Below, piece by piece: positions 37,594 through 47,800 of a stretch of DNA of 64,000 nucleotides. This stretch comes from Mesorhizobium kowhaii. GTDB taxonomy: Bacteria; Pseudomonadota; Alphaproteobacteria; Rhizobiales; Rhizobiaceae. Every line of letters begins with the position of its first letter. Within the stretch, counting starts at the first letter, position 1. The notes beneath the pieces were generated by a model, which was not told the origin of the DNA, did not search any database, and worked only from the letters and a program-made list of their open reading frames with translations. The stretch spans positions 124,001-188,000 of the forward strand of contig NZ_MZXV01000051.1 in assembly GCF_003253745.1 (NCBI RefSeq). Direction: 5' to 3'. A program made the translations under genes and the position numbers.

Positions 37594-38781
37594 ATGTTGA
37601 CCATCGGCAAGAGCGACGCAAGCGGCACGACCGCGGGGGAGGCTGACCACGAACCGCGCGTGGCGACCGGCGAGGAAGACGGCGTTCTCGGCTGCGCCTT
37701 CTCGGGAATCTGGACGACACGGACCGTCGCGCTGATCGACGCCGACATGCGCAAGATCGAGAAACGAAGTGGTTTCAAGACCTTGGCGCTCGATCTTTCC
37801 AAGATCGAAAAGATAGATACCGCCGGTGCCTGGCTGATCGACCGGCTGGTCAGTGCCTTCGAGAAGAAGGGCGTCAAAGTCAGCATGCAAGGCCAAAGCG
37901 AGATCGCTTCCATCCTGCTCGACGCGGTGGGTGAGGCCGTTCGGCGCGAACCCGAATCCGGTGCCGCCGGTCCGCCCAACATCATCATTCGCGCGCTGGA
38001 GGCCGTTGGCCGGCGCGTCTACGAGATGCGCGACGACTTCCTCGCCTCGATGAACATCCTCGGCGCCACCATCCGCGGCGCGCAGATGAAGCTCGGCCGT
38101 GGCCATGCCATAAACCCGGCGGCGATCTTCAACCAGATCGACCGCATGGGCGTCGGCGCCATTCCAGTGGTGGTGCTGATGTCGGCGATCGTCGGCGCCA
38201 TCGTTGCCCAGCAAGGCGCCTATCAGCTCAGCTATTTCGGCGCCGATATCTTCGTCGTTGACCTGGTCGGCGTGCTGATTCTGCGCGAGCTCGGCGTGCT
38301 GATGACGGCGATCATGATCGCCGGCCGCTCCGGCAGCGCGATCACCGCCGAGATCGGCTCGATGAAGATGCGCGAGGAGGTCGACGCGCTGAAGGTCATC
38401 GGGCTCAATCCGATCGGCGTGCTGGTCTTTCCGCGCCTGGTGGCGCTGGTCATCGCCTTGCCGTGCCTGACCATCATCGCCAATTTCGCAGCGCTCGGCG
38501 GCGGCATACTGGCTGCCTGGCTCTATTCCGACATCGCGCCAGCCGCCTTCATCGATCGGCTGCGCGTCGCCATCGACCTCAGCACCATTTTCGCCGGCCT
38601 GATCAAGGCGCCGTTCATGGCCATGATCATCGGCACGATTGCCTCGGTCGAAGGCATGAAGGTCGGCGGCAGCGCGGAATCGCTCGGCCAGCACGTGACC
38701 GCCTCGGTGGTGAAGTCGATCTTCGTCGTCATCATCCTCGACGGGCTTTTCGCCATCTTCTACGCAGCGATCGAGTTCTGA
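37594..38781 (+). CDS. Mla/MCE ABC permease with fused STAS domain
   Basis: A 395-residue protein, the first gene of a lipid-transport operon. Residues about 28-115 form a STAS-like domain (FKTLALDLSKIEKIDTAGAW), equivalent to MlaB of E. coli but fused here. From about 130 comes the MlaE permease with VVVLMSAIVGAIVAQQGAYQ, REEVDALKVIGLNPIGVLV and a C-terminal KSIFVVIILDGLFAIFY, giving about five transmembrane helices. Together with the ATPase, MCE protein and lipoprotein downstream it should move phospholipids between inner and outer membranes. The next gene starts 1 bp after its stop codon. Confidence 0.92.
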   Translation: MLTIGKSDASGTTAGEADHEPRVATGEEDGVLGCAFSGIWTTRTVALIDADMRKIEKRSGFKTLALDLSKIEKIDTAGAWLIDRLVSAFEKKGVKVSMQGQSEIASILLDAVGEAVRREPESGAAGPPNIIIRALEAVGRRVYEMRDDFLASMNILGATIRGAQMKLGRGHAINPAAIFNQIDRMGVGAIPVVVLMSAIVGAIVAQQGAYQLSYFGADIFVVDLVGVLILRELGVLMTAIMIAGRSGSAITAEIGSMKMREEVDALKVIGLNPIGVLVFPRLVALVIALPCLTIIANFAALGGGILAAWLYSDIAPAAFIDRLRVAIDLSTIFAGLIKAPFMAMIIGTIASVEGMKVGGSAESLGQHVTASVVKSIFVVIILDGLFAIFYAAIEF

Positions 38782-38782
38782 G

Positions 38783-39595
38783 ATGAAGCTGCGCAGGACA
38801 AAGGCGATCGCGGACGAAACGGGCGAGGGCGACATCGTGCTTTCCGCGCACAACATCACCGTGTCCTTCGCCGACAAGCTCATACTCGACAAGCTGTCGC
38901 TCGATATCAGGCGCGGCGAGATCCTTGGCTTTGTCGGCGCCTCGGGTGCCGGCAAATCCGTTCTGCTGCGCACCATTCTCGGCCTGACGCGCAAGCAGTC
39001 GGGCACGATCAAGCTGTTCGGCGTCGATGTCGGGAAGGCGAGCGATGTGGAGCGCCTGCGCATCGACATGCGGCTTGGCGTGCTGTTCCAGCACGGCGCC
39101 CTGTTTTCGGCGCTGACGGTGCTGGAAAACGTCCAGGTGCCGATGCGCGAATATCTCGACCTGCCGCGAAAGCTGATGGACGAACTGGCGATGCTCAAGG
39201 TCGAGCTGGTCGGGCTGCCGCCGGACGCGGCGCAGAAATTCCCGTCCGAACTTTCCGGGGGCATGATCAAGCGGGCGGCGCTGGCAAGGGCGCTCGCGCT
39301 CGATCCCGATATCGTCTTCCTCGACGAGCCGACATCCGGCCTCGATCCGATCAGCGCGGCGGAGTTCGACGAACTGGTCGTCAAGCTGCGCGATACGATG
39401 GATCTGACCGTCTATATGGTGACGCACGATCTCGACACGCTTTTCACCGCTTGCGACCGGGTGGCTGTGCTCGGCAACAAGAAAGTGCTGGTCGAAGGCA
39501 CCATCGACGACATGCTCAAGAGTGAGGAGCCGTGGGTAAAATCCTATTTCCGCGGAAAACGCGCCCGGCAACTTGATCTTGCGGCGCGCGCATAG
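38783..39595 (+). CDS. Mla/MCE ABC transporter ATPase
   Basis: A 270-residue MlaF-type ATP-binding subunit. Walker A is GASGAGKSVLL, the signature is LSGGMIKRAALARALALDPD (the M-I-K variant typical of MlaF), Walker B is IVFLDEPTSGLDPISAAEFD, and the H-loop is YMVTHDLD. ATG 38783 follows the permease stop by 1 bp, so translation is coupled. The MCE gene follows after 14 bp. It should energise lipid transport by the permease. Confidence 0.94.
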   Translation: MKLRRTKAIADETGEGDIVLSAHNITVSFADKLILDKLSLDIRRGEILGFVGASGAGKSVLLRTILGLTRKQSGTIKLFGVDVGKASDVERLRIDMRLGVLFQHGALFSALTVLENVQVPMREYLDLPRKLMDELAMLKVELVGLPPDAAQKFPSELSGGMIKRAALARALALDPDIVFLDEPTSGLDPISAAEFDELVVKLRDTMDLTVYMVTHDLDTLFTACDRVAVLGNKKVLVEGTIDDMLKSEEPWVKSYFRGKRARQLDLAARA

Positions 39596-39609
39596 CCATA
39601 AGTGGGACA

Positions 39610-40983
39610 ATGGAAACCAGAGCCAACTACGTCATTGTCGGCATTTTCACGCTGGCCGCGATCCTGGCGGCGTTTGCCTTCGTCTACTGGACGGCGGCGA
39701 TCGGCGACAAGGGCGAGACCACGTTGCTGCGCGTGCGCATTCCGGGTTCGGCTTCCGGGCTTGGCCGCGGCAGTTTCGTGCTGTTCAACGGCGTCAAGGT
39801 CGGTGATGTCAGGCGCGTCTATATCGACGTCGACAATCCGACCGTCGCCATCGCCGACACCGAAATCGATCGTCTGACGCCGATCACCAAGTCGACACAG
39901 GCCGATATCGGCCTCGCTGGCCTCACCGGACAAGCCAACATCGAACTCAAGGGCGCCGATCCCAAGGAAGTAAAACTCCTCGACCAAGCCGAAAAGGAAG
40001 GCAAGGTCGCCGAGATCGTCGCCAACCCCTCTGCTGTGACCAATCTGCTGCAGACGGCACAGAACATCTTCAGCCGCGCCGACAAGGTGCTCACGGAGCT
40101 CGAAGGCTTCACCACGGACGTTCGCGGGCCGTTGACGCAGACCGTCAAGAACGCGCAGACCTTCTCCGACGCGTTGGCCAAGAATTCGGACGGCATCGAC
40201 AAGTTCCTGTCCAGCGTCAGTGCGCTCTCCGAAGAGCTGAAAGGCGTTTCCGGCAAGCTCGACGGCACGCTGAAAGCAGCGGAAGGCCTGCTCAATGCTG
40301 TCGACAAGGACAAGATCAAGAGCATCGTTGCCAACGTCGATACGGCAACCGCGAATCTCAAGGAAACGTCCACGCAGCTCGACGGCGTGATCAAGAATGT
40401 CGACACGGCGGTGGGTTCGGTCAACGATTTCGCCAAGCAGACGCAAGGCACCCTGGCCAAGGTCGACGGCGTGCTCGACGGTATCGATCCGGCGCAGGTG
40501 CGCGCCGCACTGGCCAACATCCAGAAAGCCAGCGAAAACGCAGACAAGGCCGCCGCCGACATCGCAGAGGTGACCGACAAGATCGCCAACCGGGCCGACG
40601 ACATCGACCAGACGATCAAGGATGCCAAGCAACTGGCGCAGCGGCTCAACGACGCCTCGGTGCGTGTCGACGGCATCCTCGCCAAGGTCGACACCTTGCT
40701 TGGGTCGGGGCAGGCCGACGGCGTGATCGCCGACGCCAGGGATACGCTGAAGTCGTTCAAGCAGGTTGCCGACACGCTGAATGCCCGCCTGGGCGTCATC
40801 ACCGACAATCTGGCGCGCTTCTCGGGCCAGGGGCTTTCGAACGTCGAGGCGCTGGTGCAGGACAGCCGCCGTTCGATCAGCCGCATCGAGGAGGCCGTAA
40901 CGGATCTCAGCCGCAATCCGCAGCGCATCCTATCGGGTGGCGATGGCGAGGTTCGGCAGTTCGATGGCAGGGCGCGGCGTTGA
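39610..40983 (+). CDS. MlaD-type MCE-domain substrate-binding protein
   Basis: A 457-residue protein anchored by one N-terminal helix (NYVIVGIFTLAAILAAFAFV, residues 5-24). The MCE domain follows (RIPGSASGLGRGSFVLFNGV, then VGDVRRVYIDVDNPT and STQADIGLAGLTGQANIEL). The last 300 residues are a long helical, coiled-coil region of alternating Asp/Lys/Ala (for example LDGTLKAAEGLLNAVDKDKI; GTLAKVDGVLDGIDPAQV), far longer than E. coli MlaD and resembling the periplasm-spanning needle of PqiB/LetB-type or LAM-type MCE proteins. It probably forms the periplasmic conduit for lipid. Confidence 0.92.
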   Translation: METRANYVIVGIFTLAAILAAFAFVYWTAAIGDKGETTLLRVRIPGSASGLGRGSFVLFNGVKVGDVRRVYIDVDNPTVAIADTEIDRLTPITKSTQADIGLAGLTGQANIELKGADPKEVKLLDQAEKEGKVAEIVANPSAVTNLLQTAQNIFSRADKVLTELEGFTTDVRGPLTQTVKNAQTFSDALAKNSDGIDKFLSSVSALSEELKGVSGKLDGTLKAAEGLLNAVDKDKIKSIVANVDTATANLKETSTQLDGVIKNVDTAVGSVNDFAKQTQGTLAKVDGVLDGIDPAQVRAALANIQKASENADKAAADIAEVTDKIANRADDIDQTIKDAKQLAQRLNDASVRVDGILAKVDTLLGSGQADGVIADARDTLKSFKQVADTLNARLGVITDNLARFSGQGLSNVEALVQDSRRSISRIEEAVTDLSRNPQRILSGGDGEVRQFDGRARR

Positions 40984-41062
40984 CTTCGGCTTCGGCGCGC
41001 CCCAAGAACATGAGCCGCGAAAGCGGGTCGATCTTACGATCCGGGGACAACGGGGATCGCGC

Positions 41063-41671
41063 GTGAAGTCTGTGTGGGTGAGAACGGGCGGGTTGACATC
41101 GGCTGCGGCACTGCTTGCCCTGACGCTGGCCGGCTGCGCGGTGTTGGGCGGCAAGCCTGCGCCGCTCGATACGTTCGAGCTGTCGGCGCCGTCGGTCGAC
41201 GCGCATGGCCATAGCCGCCGACAAATCCTGATCGCGCAGCCGTCGGCGCTCAAGGCGCTGGACAGCCAGAACATCGTCATCAAGCCATCGGATCGCTCGA
41301 TCCAGTATCTCAAGGGCGCGCAATGGGCCGACCGGCTGCCGCTGATCGTGCAGGCGCGGCTGGCCGAGACCTTCCAGCGTTCGGGCAGCTTTGCCGGCGT
41401 CGGCAAGCCGGGCGAGGGCCTGGCGATCGACTATCAGGTGATCGTCGAGGTCCGGTCTTTCGAAGTTCGGGTCGACGGCGGCGAGCACGCCGAGGTCGAC
41501 CTGTTCGTGCGTATCCTCAACGACCGCAATGGCGAGGTGCGTGCCTCCAAGAGCTTCACCGCATCCGCACCGGTTTCGGGCAGCGGCAATCCTGCCTATG
41601 TCAGTGCGCTCGACAGTGCTTTCGGCGATGCCGCTAAGCAGATCGTGCGCTGGACGGATTCGGTCATCTGA
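41063..41671 (+). CDS. ABC-type transport auxiliary lipoprotein
   Basis: A 202-residue outer-membrane-type lipoprotein of the ABC_trans_aux family (PqiC/LptE-like fold). A GTG at 41063 begins VKSVWVRTGGLTSAAALLAL, followed directly by the lipobox LTLAGC. The longer frame from 40937 would bury the signal peptide, so the GTG is preferred. Conserved parts include DTFELSAPS, RQILIAQPSALKALDSQNIV and WADRLPLIVQARLAETFQ. It is the last gene of the MCE operon, and its product would dock the conduit at the outer membrane. A strong terminator follows. Confidence 0.85.
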   Translation: MKSVWVRTGGLTSAAALLALTLAGCAVLGGKPAPLDTFELSAPSVDAHGHSRRQILIAQPSALKALDSQNIVIKPSDRSIQYLKGAQWADRLPLIVQARLAETFQRSGSFAGVGKPGEGLAIDYQVIVEVRSFEVRVDGGEHAEVDLFVRILNDRNGEVRASKSFTASAPVSGSGNPAYVSALDSAFGDAAKQIVRWTDSVI

Positions 41672-41792
41672 TCGCCGTAAACGATTGATCGCGCAACGTT
41701 TCCGATAACGCTGATGCCGAGGCTCTGATGTCTGAGGCCCTGCAAGGGACGCGCCGCCGCAGACGCGCCAGCGGCACAAATCGGCAAAAATG

Positions 41793-41821
41793 AAAAAGGC
41801 GGGATATTTCCCGCCTTTTTT
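41793..41821. terminator. Bidirectional intrinsic terminator
   Basis: AAAAAGGCGGGA at 41793-41804 pairs with TCCCGCCTTTTT at 41809-41820 around TATT. With A and T tracts on both sides it can end the MCE operon on the plus strand and the giant gene on the minus strand. Confidence 0.9.
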
Positions 41822-41842
41822 GTCTTTTGCCCTATCGGGTGA

Positions 41843-44800
41843 TCAATGCAGGCGGCCGCTGGCATGGGCCAGCATGGTGTAGACCTTGCCGGTGTCTGAT
41901 GTCAGATAGGTCTGCGCCATGATGTTGTCGCGGTCGTTGCGCGAGACATCCTTGAGCAGCTTCTCGAAATCGTCGCAGTAGCGGTCGACCGCGGTGCGGA
42001 ACTCGGCCTCCGCCTGATACTTGCGGCGGATCTCGTCGAACGTCTGCTGGCCCTTCAGCGTGTAGAGCCGCCGGGTGAAGACGTCACGCTCGCCGCGCCG
42101 GTAGCGGTTCCACAGCTCGATCGAGGCGTCGTGGTCGATGGCTCGCGCGATGTCGACGGAAAGCGAGTTCAGCGATTCCACGACATGCAGCGGCGAGCGC
42201 TGGGCAGGAGCCGCGCGCGGTGCTTCCGCGGGCGTTGCCGGCCTGGCGTCCTCTTCGCGCGATGCCCCGGTCAGGAGATCGCGCACCCAGCCGCCCTGTG
42301 GTGTGCGTGCGCCGGCATCGGCACGCTGTCGCGGTGCCGCCTCGGCTGGACGCTCCATGTCGAGCGTGCCGCGCAGTGCTGCGCCGCCCAACGGGGCCTG
42401 TGGTGTGCGCAGCTCCGGCTGCGGTGCCGGTGCGCGCCGCGGTGGCTCGGCAGGGCGTGCGGCCGGCGCTTGTGGCGCCGGGCGCAGATTGCGTTGCTCG
42501 GAGGCATCGCCGCCGCCGCGACCGGACTTCGCAACAATGTCCGAAAGCTCTTTCAGGGCGTTGATCTGCTCGGAAACGGCGCGGCGGATGGCCGAGGTCG
42601 ATTCCTTTGCCTCTTCCGGCATCTCGATGACGCCCTTCTTGAGCTCGGCGCGGGTAAGGTCGAGCTCGCTCTTGATCGAGCCCGCGGTGCGCCGCATCTC
42701 CTCGGTCGCGTCGGCGAAGCGCTTGGTCGCTGAATCGACGACATCGGTGATGGCGTTGCGGATCTTGTCGGCCGACTCCATCGTCTTGCCCTCGGCGTTC
42801 TGCAGCGTCTGACCGACGAGATCTTCGAACGAGCGCATGACCCTTTCGAGATCTTCCGACTTCTTGACCAGGCCGACGGCGAGATCCTCGAGCGACGACT
42901 GCCTTTCGAGCGTGTGCTCGAGGTTGCTCTGGGCCGAGCTCAGCAGGTCCGAAGCACTGGACAGCAGGCGGCTGTGTTCGTCGAACTTGGTTGCGATCGA
43001 AGCGACCTCGCGCAAGGTGGACGACGACAGTTCCGTCAGCCTTGTCGTGTTCGAATCGACCAGCCGTGCCGAGCTGGCGAAGGTTTGCGCGGCTTTCTCC
43101 GTGGTGGCGGCGAAGCTTTGCGTGCTGCCGCTCAGGCGTTCGTCGACCTGGCCGAGATTGACCGCGGCCTGCTCGATCAACTGACCGAGCTGCGAACTGG
43201 ACGTGGTCATGCGGCCGATGAGGTCGGCGACGCTGTCGGACAGCGACGAGCGGGCGCCCTCGACCGCCGACAACGTCTCGGCGGTGCGGTTGGCGAGTGC
43301 GTTGACAAGTGCGGCATTCTCGCTGCGCAGCTTCTCGGTGGCGCGTTCGGTGACCTCTTCCATGCTCTTTTGCAGTTCCGAGCCGCCCTGGGCGAAGCGC
43401 TCGACCAGTGGCCGCGCGGTTTCGTCGAGGATCTTCGACATTTCGGCCGAACGCGCCGCGAGCATGGTGTTGAGCTCGCGTGTGTTGGCGCCGATCGTCT
43501 TGGCGGCATCGTTGGTGCTCTGGCCGATATGCTGGCCAACCGCGGTGAAGGTCTCCGCGATCACATTGGCGCGCGAGACGAGTTGCGCCTCGGCATTCGC
43601 CACCTGCTCGTGGATCTTCTGGCCCATGGTCTCGGCCGTGTAGGCGAGGCGGTTCTCGACGCCTGAGACCTGCTCTTCGACACGGGCCGCCGCAGCCGCC
43701 GCGCTCGATGCGAGGCGCTCGTCGGCGCCGACAAGCGCCTGTTCGATTTCGCGGGCATGCACGGCCATTTCCTGACCGGTCCGCCTTGCGCGTTCGGCGA
43801 CCCTCTGCTCGGTGTCGGCAAAGGCGCCGACGATGGTTTCGGTATGCTCGCCGATCGTCGACGAGCTGCTGGCGATGCGCGACACCAGACGCTGATCGGC
43901 TTCGTCGAAGATGCGGCCGATTTCCGAGGCACGGCTCGACAGCGCTTCCGAACCTTCGGCGATGCGCGAGACCAATTGCTGGTCGGCGGCATCGAAGATA
44001 CGGCCGAGATCCGATGCACGTGCGGCAAGCGCCTCGGCCGATTCGCCGATACGCACACCGAGCCGCTGATCGGCGCCTTCGAAGTTGCGCAGGATGTCGC
44101 CGGCGCGGGCGGCCAGCGACTGTGCGGTTTCGACAGCGCGGGCGACCAGCTTCTGGTCTGCCGCATCGAATGCGCCGGCAATTTCGCTTGCACGGGCGGT
44201 CAACTGATCGGCGGTTTCCTGGGCGCGGGCGGCGAGCTTCTGGTCCACTACGTCGAAGCTGCCGGCGATCTCGCTTGCACGAGCAGCCAGTTGATCAGCG
44301 GTTTCATGGGCACGGGCCAGCAACGAGCTGGAGGTGTCATCCGCGCGGGCAAGCAAGGCGCTCGACGTATCTTCCGCACGGGCGTGGAGGCGACGATCGG
44401 CCTCCTCGAAGGTGCGGGCGATGTCTTCGGCTCTCGCCAGCAGGGCGGCCGAGGTCTGCTCGGCGCGCTCGGCGATCTTGCGGTCGGCGTCACTGAACGC
44501 AGCACCGGCCTGCTCATGCAGCGTGCTGGTGACCTCCAGGACCTTTTCGCGCAACGCGCCGGCAACGAAGACCGCACTCTTCTCGAGCACGGCTCGGACG
44601 TTGTCGACGCCTGTCGAGAGCGCACGCTCCATGGTGCCGGCGCGCTCCTCGATGACGCCGGTCTGGCGGCTGAACGCCTGCTCGATCTTCTCGACATCGG
44701 CAGCGATCGCCGCAGAGATATCGGTGCTCCTGGCGGCGATCTGGTCGATATGGCCCGACAGCGAGCGGTCGACGTCCTGGCGGGTCTCGGCGAGCTTACC

Positions 44801-47800
44801 GAGATCGTCTTCCAGCGCGCGGGCCAGCATATTGCGGCCTTCCGATAGCTTGCCGACATGTCCGGCGATGATGTCGTCGATATCGCTGCGGCTTGCGGAC
44901 AGCTTCTGCAGGTCGGCTTCCAGCGCACGCTTGAGGATATCGCGGCCTTCGGCGAGCTTCTCGACCTGGCCGGCGACCAGTCCGTCGATGCTGGAACGAC
45001 TTTCCGCCAGCTTGGCGAGATCGTCTTCGAGCGCCTTCGACAGGGTCGAGCGCTCCCCGACCAGTCTTTCTGCGTGGTTGTTGACCAGGCCGCTGACGTT
45101 TTCGAGATCAGACTCGAGTGCCCGGGCGAACTGTGCCCGGTCATCGATCAGTTTCTGCGACTGGTCGGCAACGGTGCTCTTGATCGCATTGAGGTCGGCT
45201 TCCAGCGCGCGCCGCAGGATGTCGCGGCCTTGCGACAACTTCTCGACTTGACCGGCAACCAGCCCGTCGATGCTGGAACGGCTTTCGGCCAGCTTGGCAA
45301 GATCGTCTTCGAGCGCCTTCGACAGGGTCGAGCGCTCCTCGACAAGCCGTTCCGCGTGGTTGTTGACCAAGCCGTTGACGCTTTCTAGATCAGCCTCGAG
45401 CGCACGGGCGAACTGTGCCCGGTCATCGACCAGTTTCTGCGACTGGTCGGCAACGGTGCCCTTGATCGCATTGAGGTCGGCTTCCAGGGCACGCCGCAGG
45501 ATGTCGCGACCTTCCGACAACTTCTCGACCTGACCGGCGACCAGCCCGTCGATGCTGGAGCGGCTCTCCGCCAGCTTGGCGAGATCATCTTCAAGCGCCT
45601 TCGACAAGGTCGAACGATCCTGAACGAGCTTGTTCATGTGGTCGGCGATGACGCTGTTCACATTCTGCAGGTCGGTTTCCAGCACCCGCGAAAGCTGGCC
45701 GCGATCCTCGGCCAATCTTTCCGACTGGCTGGCGATGACGCCCTTGATCGTGTTCAGATCGGATTCCAGCGCCCGCTTGAGAATGTCGCGGCCTTCGGCT
45801 AGCTTCTCGACCTGACCGGCAACCAGCCCATCGATGCTGGAGCGGCTGTCGGCCAGTTTGGCAAGATCAGCCTCGAGCGTCTGCGACAGCAGGCTGCGAT
45901 CCTCGGCCAGCCGTCCCGAATGGCTGTCGATCAGGCCGCGTATGCTGGACAGATCGTTGTCGAGCGAATGGGAAAGCTGCGTGCGGTCGTCCGCCAGCTT
46001 GGCGGAATGGACTTCGATGAGGCTCTTGATGCCGGTGATGTCGTTTTCCAGTGCCTTGGCGAGCACGGCGCGACCCTCGGCGATCTTCTCGACTTGGCCG
46101 GCGACGAGCCCGTCGATGCTGGCTCGGCTGTCGGACAATTTGCCGAGATCGGCTTCCAGGGCGCGCGACAGGATGCTGCGACCCTCGGCAAGCTTGCCGA
46201 CGTGTCCGGCAACCATTTCATCAATGATTGTACGAGCTTGTACCAGTTTCCCGGAGTCTTCATTCAAGGCATTGGAGAGCCTATTGCGGCCTTCTTCCAG
46301 CCTTTCAAGATGGCTGCCGAGCGACGCATCGATGGCCGCCCGCGATTCATTGACCTTGCGCAGGTCCTCTTCGAGGGCGCGCGCGATCAGGCTGCGGCCT
46401 TCGGCCAGCTTCTGCACCTGATCGGTCACCGCCGCATCGATGCCGGCGCGGCCTTCGTCGAACCTTGCCAGGTCGGCCTGCATGGCCTCGGCCATGCGCT
46501 CGCGGCTTTCGGAAAGCTTGCGGCTGTGGTTTTCGACGGCTTCCTCGATGCCGACGCGAGCGTCGGCGAGCCGCTGGATGTCGCTGTCGAAGGAACGAGA
46601 GACGACATGACGCGCGGCTTCCATGCGGCCGGCGAAGTCGCTGGCGCGGGCTTCGAGCATGGAGGAGGTCGAAGTGACGATGTCGGCCATGTCGGCGCCG
46701 ATCTGGGTTTTGCCCTGATCGATCATCGCCGACAGCGTGTCCTTGCTCTCGGCAAAGGTGTGCGCGATTTCGCGGGCACGCTCGACCAGCGTCTCGTTGA
46801 TCTGGCGGGCGCGGGCCTCGAGCGCCGCGTTGAGCTTCTGCGTTCCGGTGTCCAGTGCCTCGGCGCGAGTCTGGAACTCACTGATCAGCGCCTGGCCGCG
46901 CTCGGCGAGCGTCCGCTCGATGCCGTTGAGGCTGGCCTCGAATTCGGAATTGAGGGTGCGCGCGGCGCCGCCAAGCAGAGACACCATGCCGGTGGTGCGA
47001 TCGTCGAGCAGATCGGTCAACGACCGCGTCAGGCCGTCGGTGGTGTCCGTCAGTTTGGCGATGCGGGTGTCGAGAAGGCTGGCGAAGGCCTCGCCCGAGG
47101 TCGATAGCTTGTCGGTGATCGTATCGAGCCGGCCTTCCACCGAATCGAAGATCGACATCGAGCTTTCATTGATGCGGTCGATGAGCGTGTCGCCGGAATT
47201 GGTGATCGTCATCGACAGCTTGGTCGACGCATTGAGGATGCTGTCGCGGATGATGTCGGAGGCAGCGCCGATCTCGTCCTTCAGCGTCTCATGCGCGCCG
47301 GTGATCGAGGCGCGGACGCGCTCGGCGTGGCTGACAACGGCTTCACGCTCGCTGCCGAGCCCGTCGACCAGCGAACGGATGCGGGATTCGTTCTCCGAAT
47401 AGGAGCGCTCGATCTGGTTGACCTCGCTGTGGACCAGCGTTTCCAGCTCGACGGCGCGGGCAAGCGTGCGCTCGATGCCTTCGCCCATGGCGGCCACCTC
47501 GCGACGAACGGCCTGGCCGATCATCATGACGCGATCCTGGGCAAGGTTTTCCGGCTCGGTCAGGCGGAAGGCCACTTCGGTCATCGACTGGGCGGCAATG
47601 CGCATTTCCTGGGCGCGGCGGATCATCGCCGCGAAGGCCCAGAACAGGATGACGGGCACGATCGCCGCAACTGCCAGACCGATCACTTCGGGGCGGGCGA
47701 GAAACTGGTCGAGTGTGCGGATCCTCCAGACGCTCGGTCCGAAAAGGAGGTTGGCCAGTCCGCCTGCACCGGCGAACCAGGCGAGCGAGACAAAGGCAAC

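Noticed and set aside
44696..46579. Regular direct repeats suggestive of a CRISPR array
   Set aside because: The repeats are in frame, contiguous without unique spacers, and encode a continuous helical protein.
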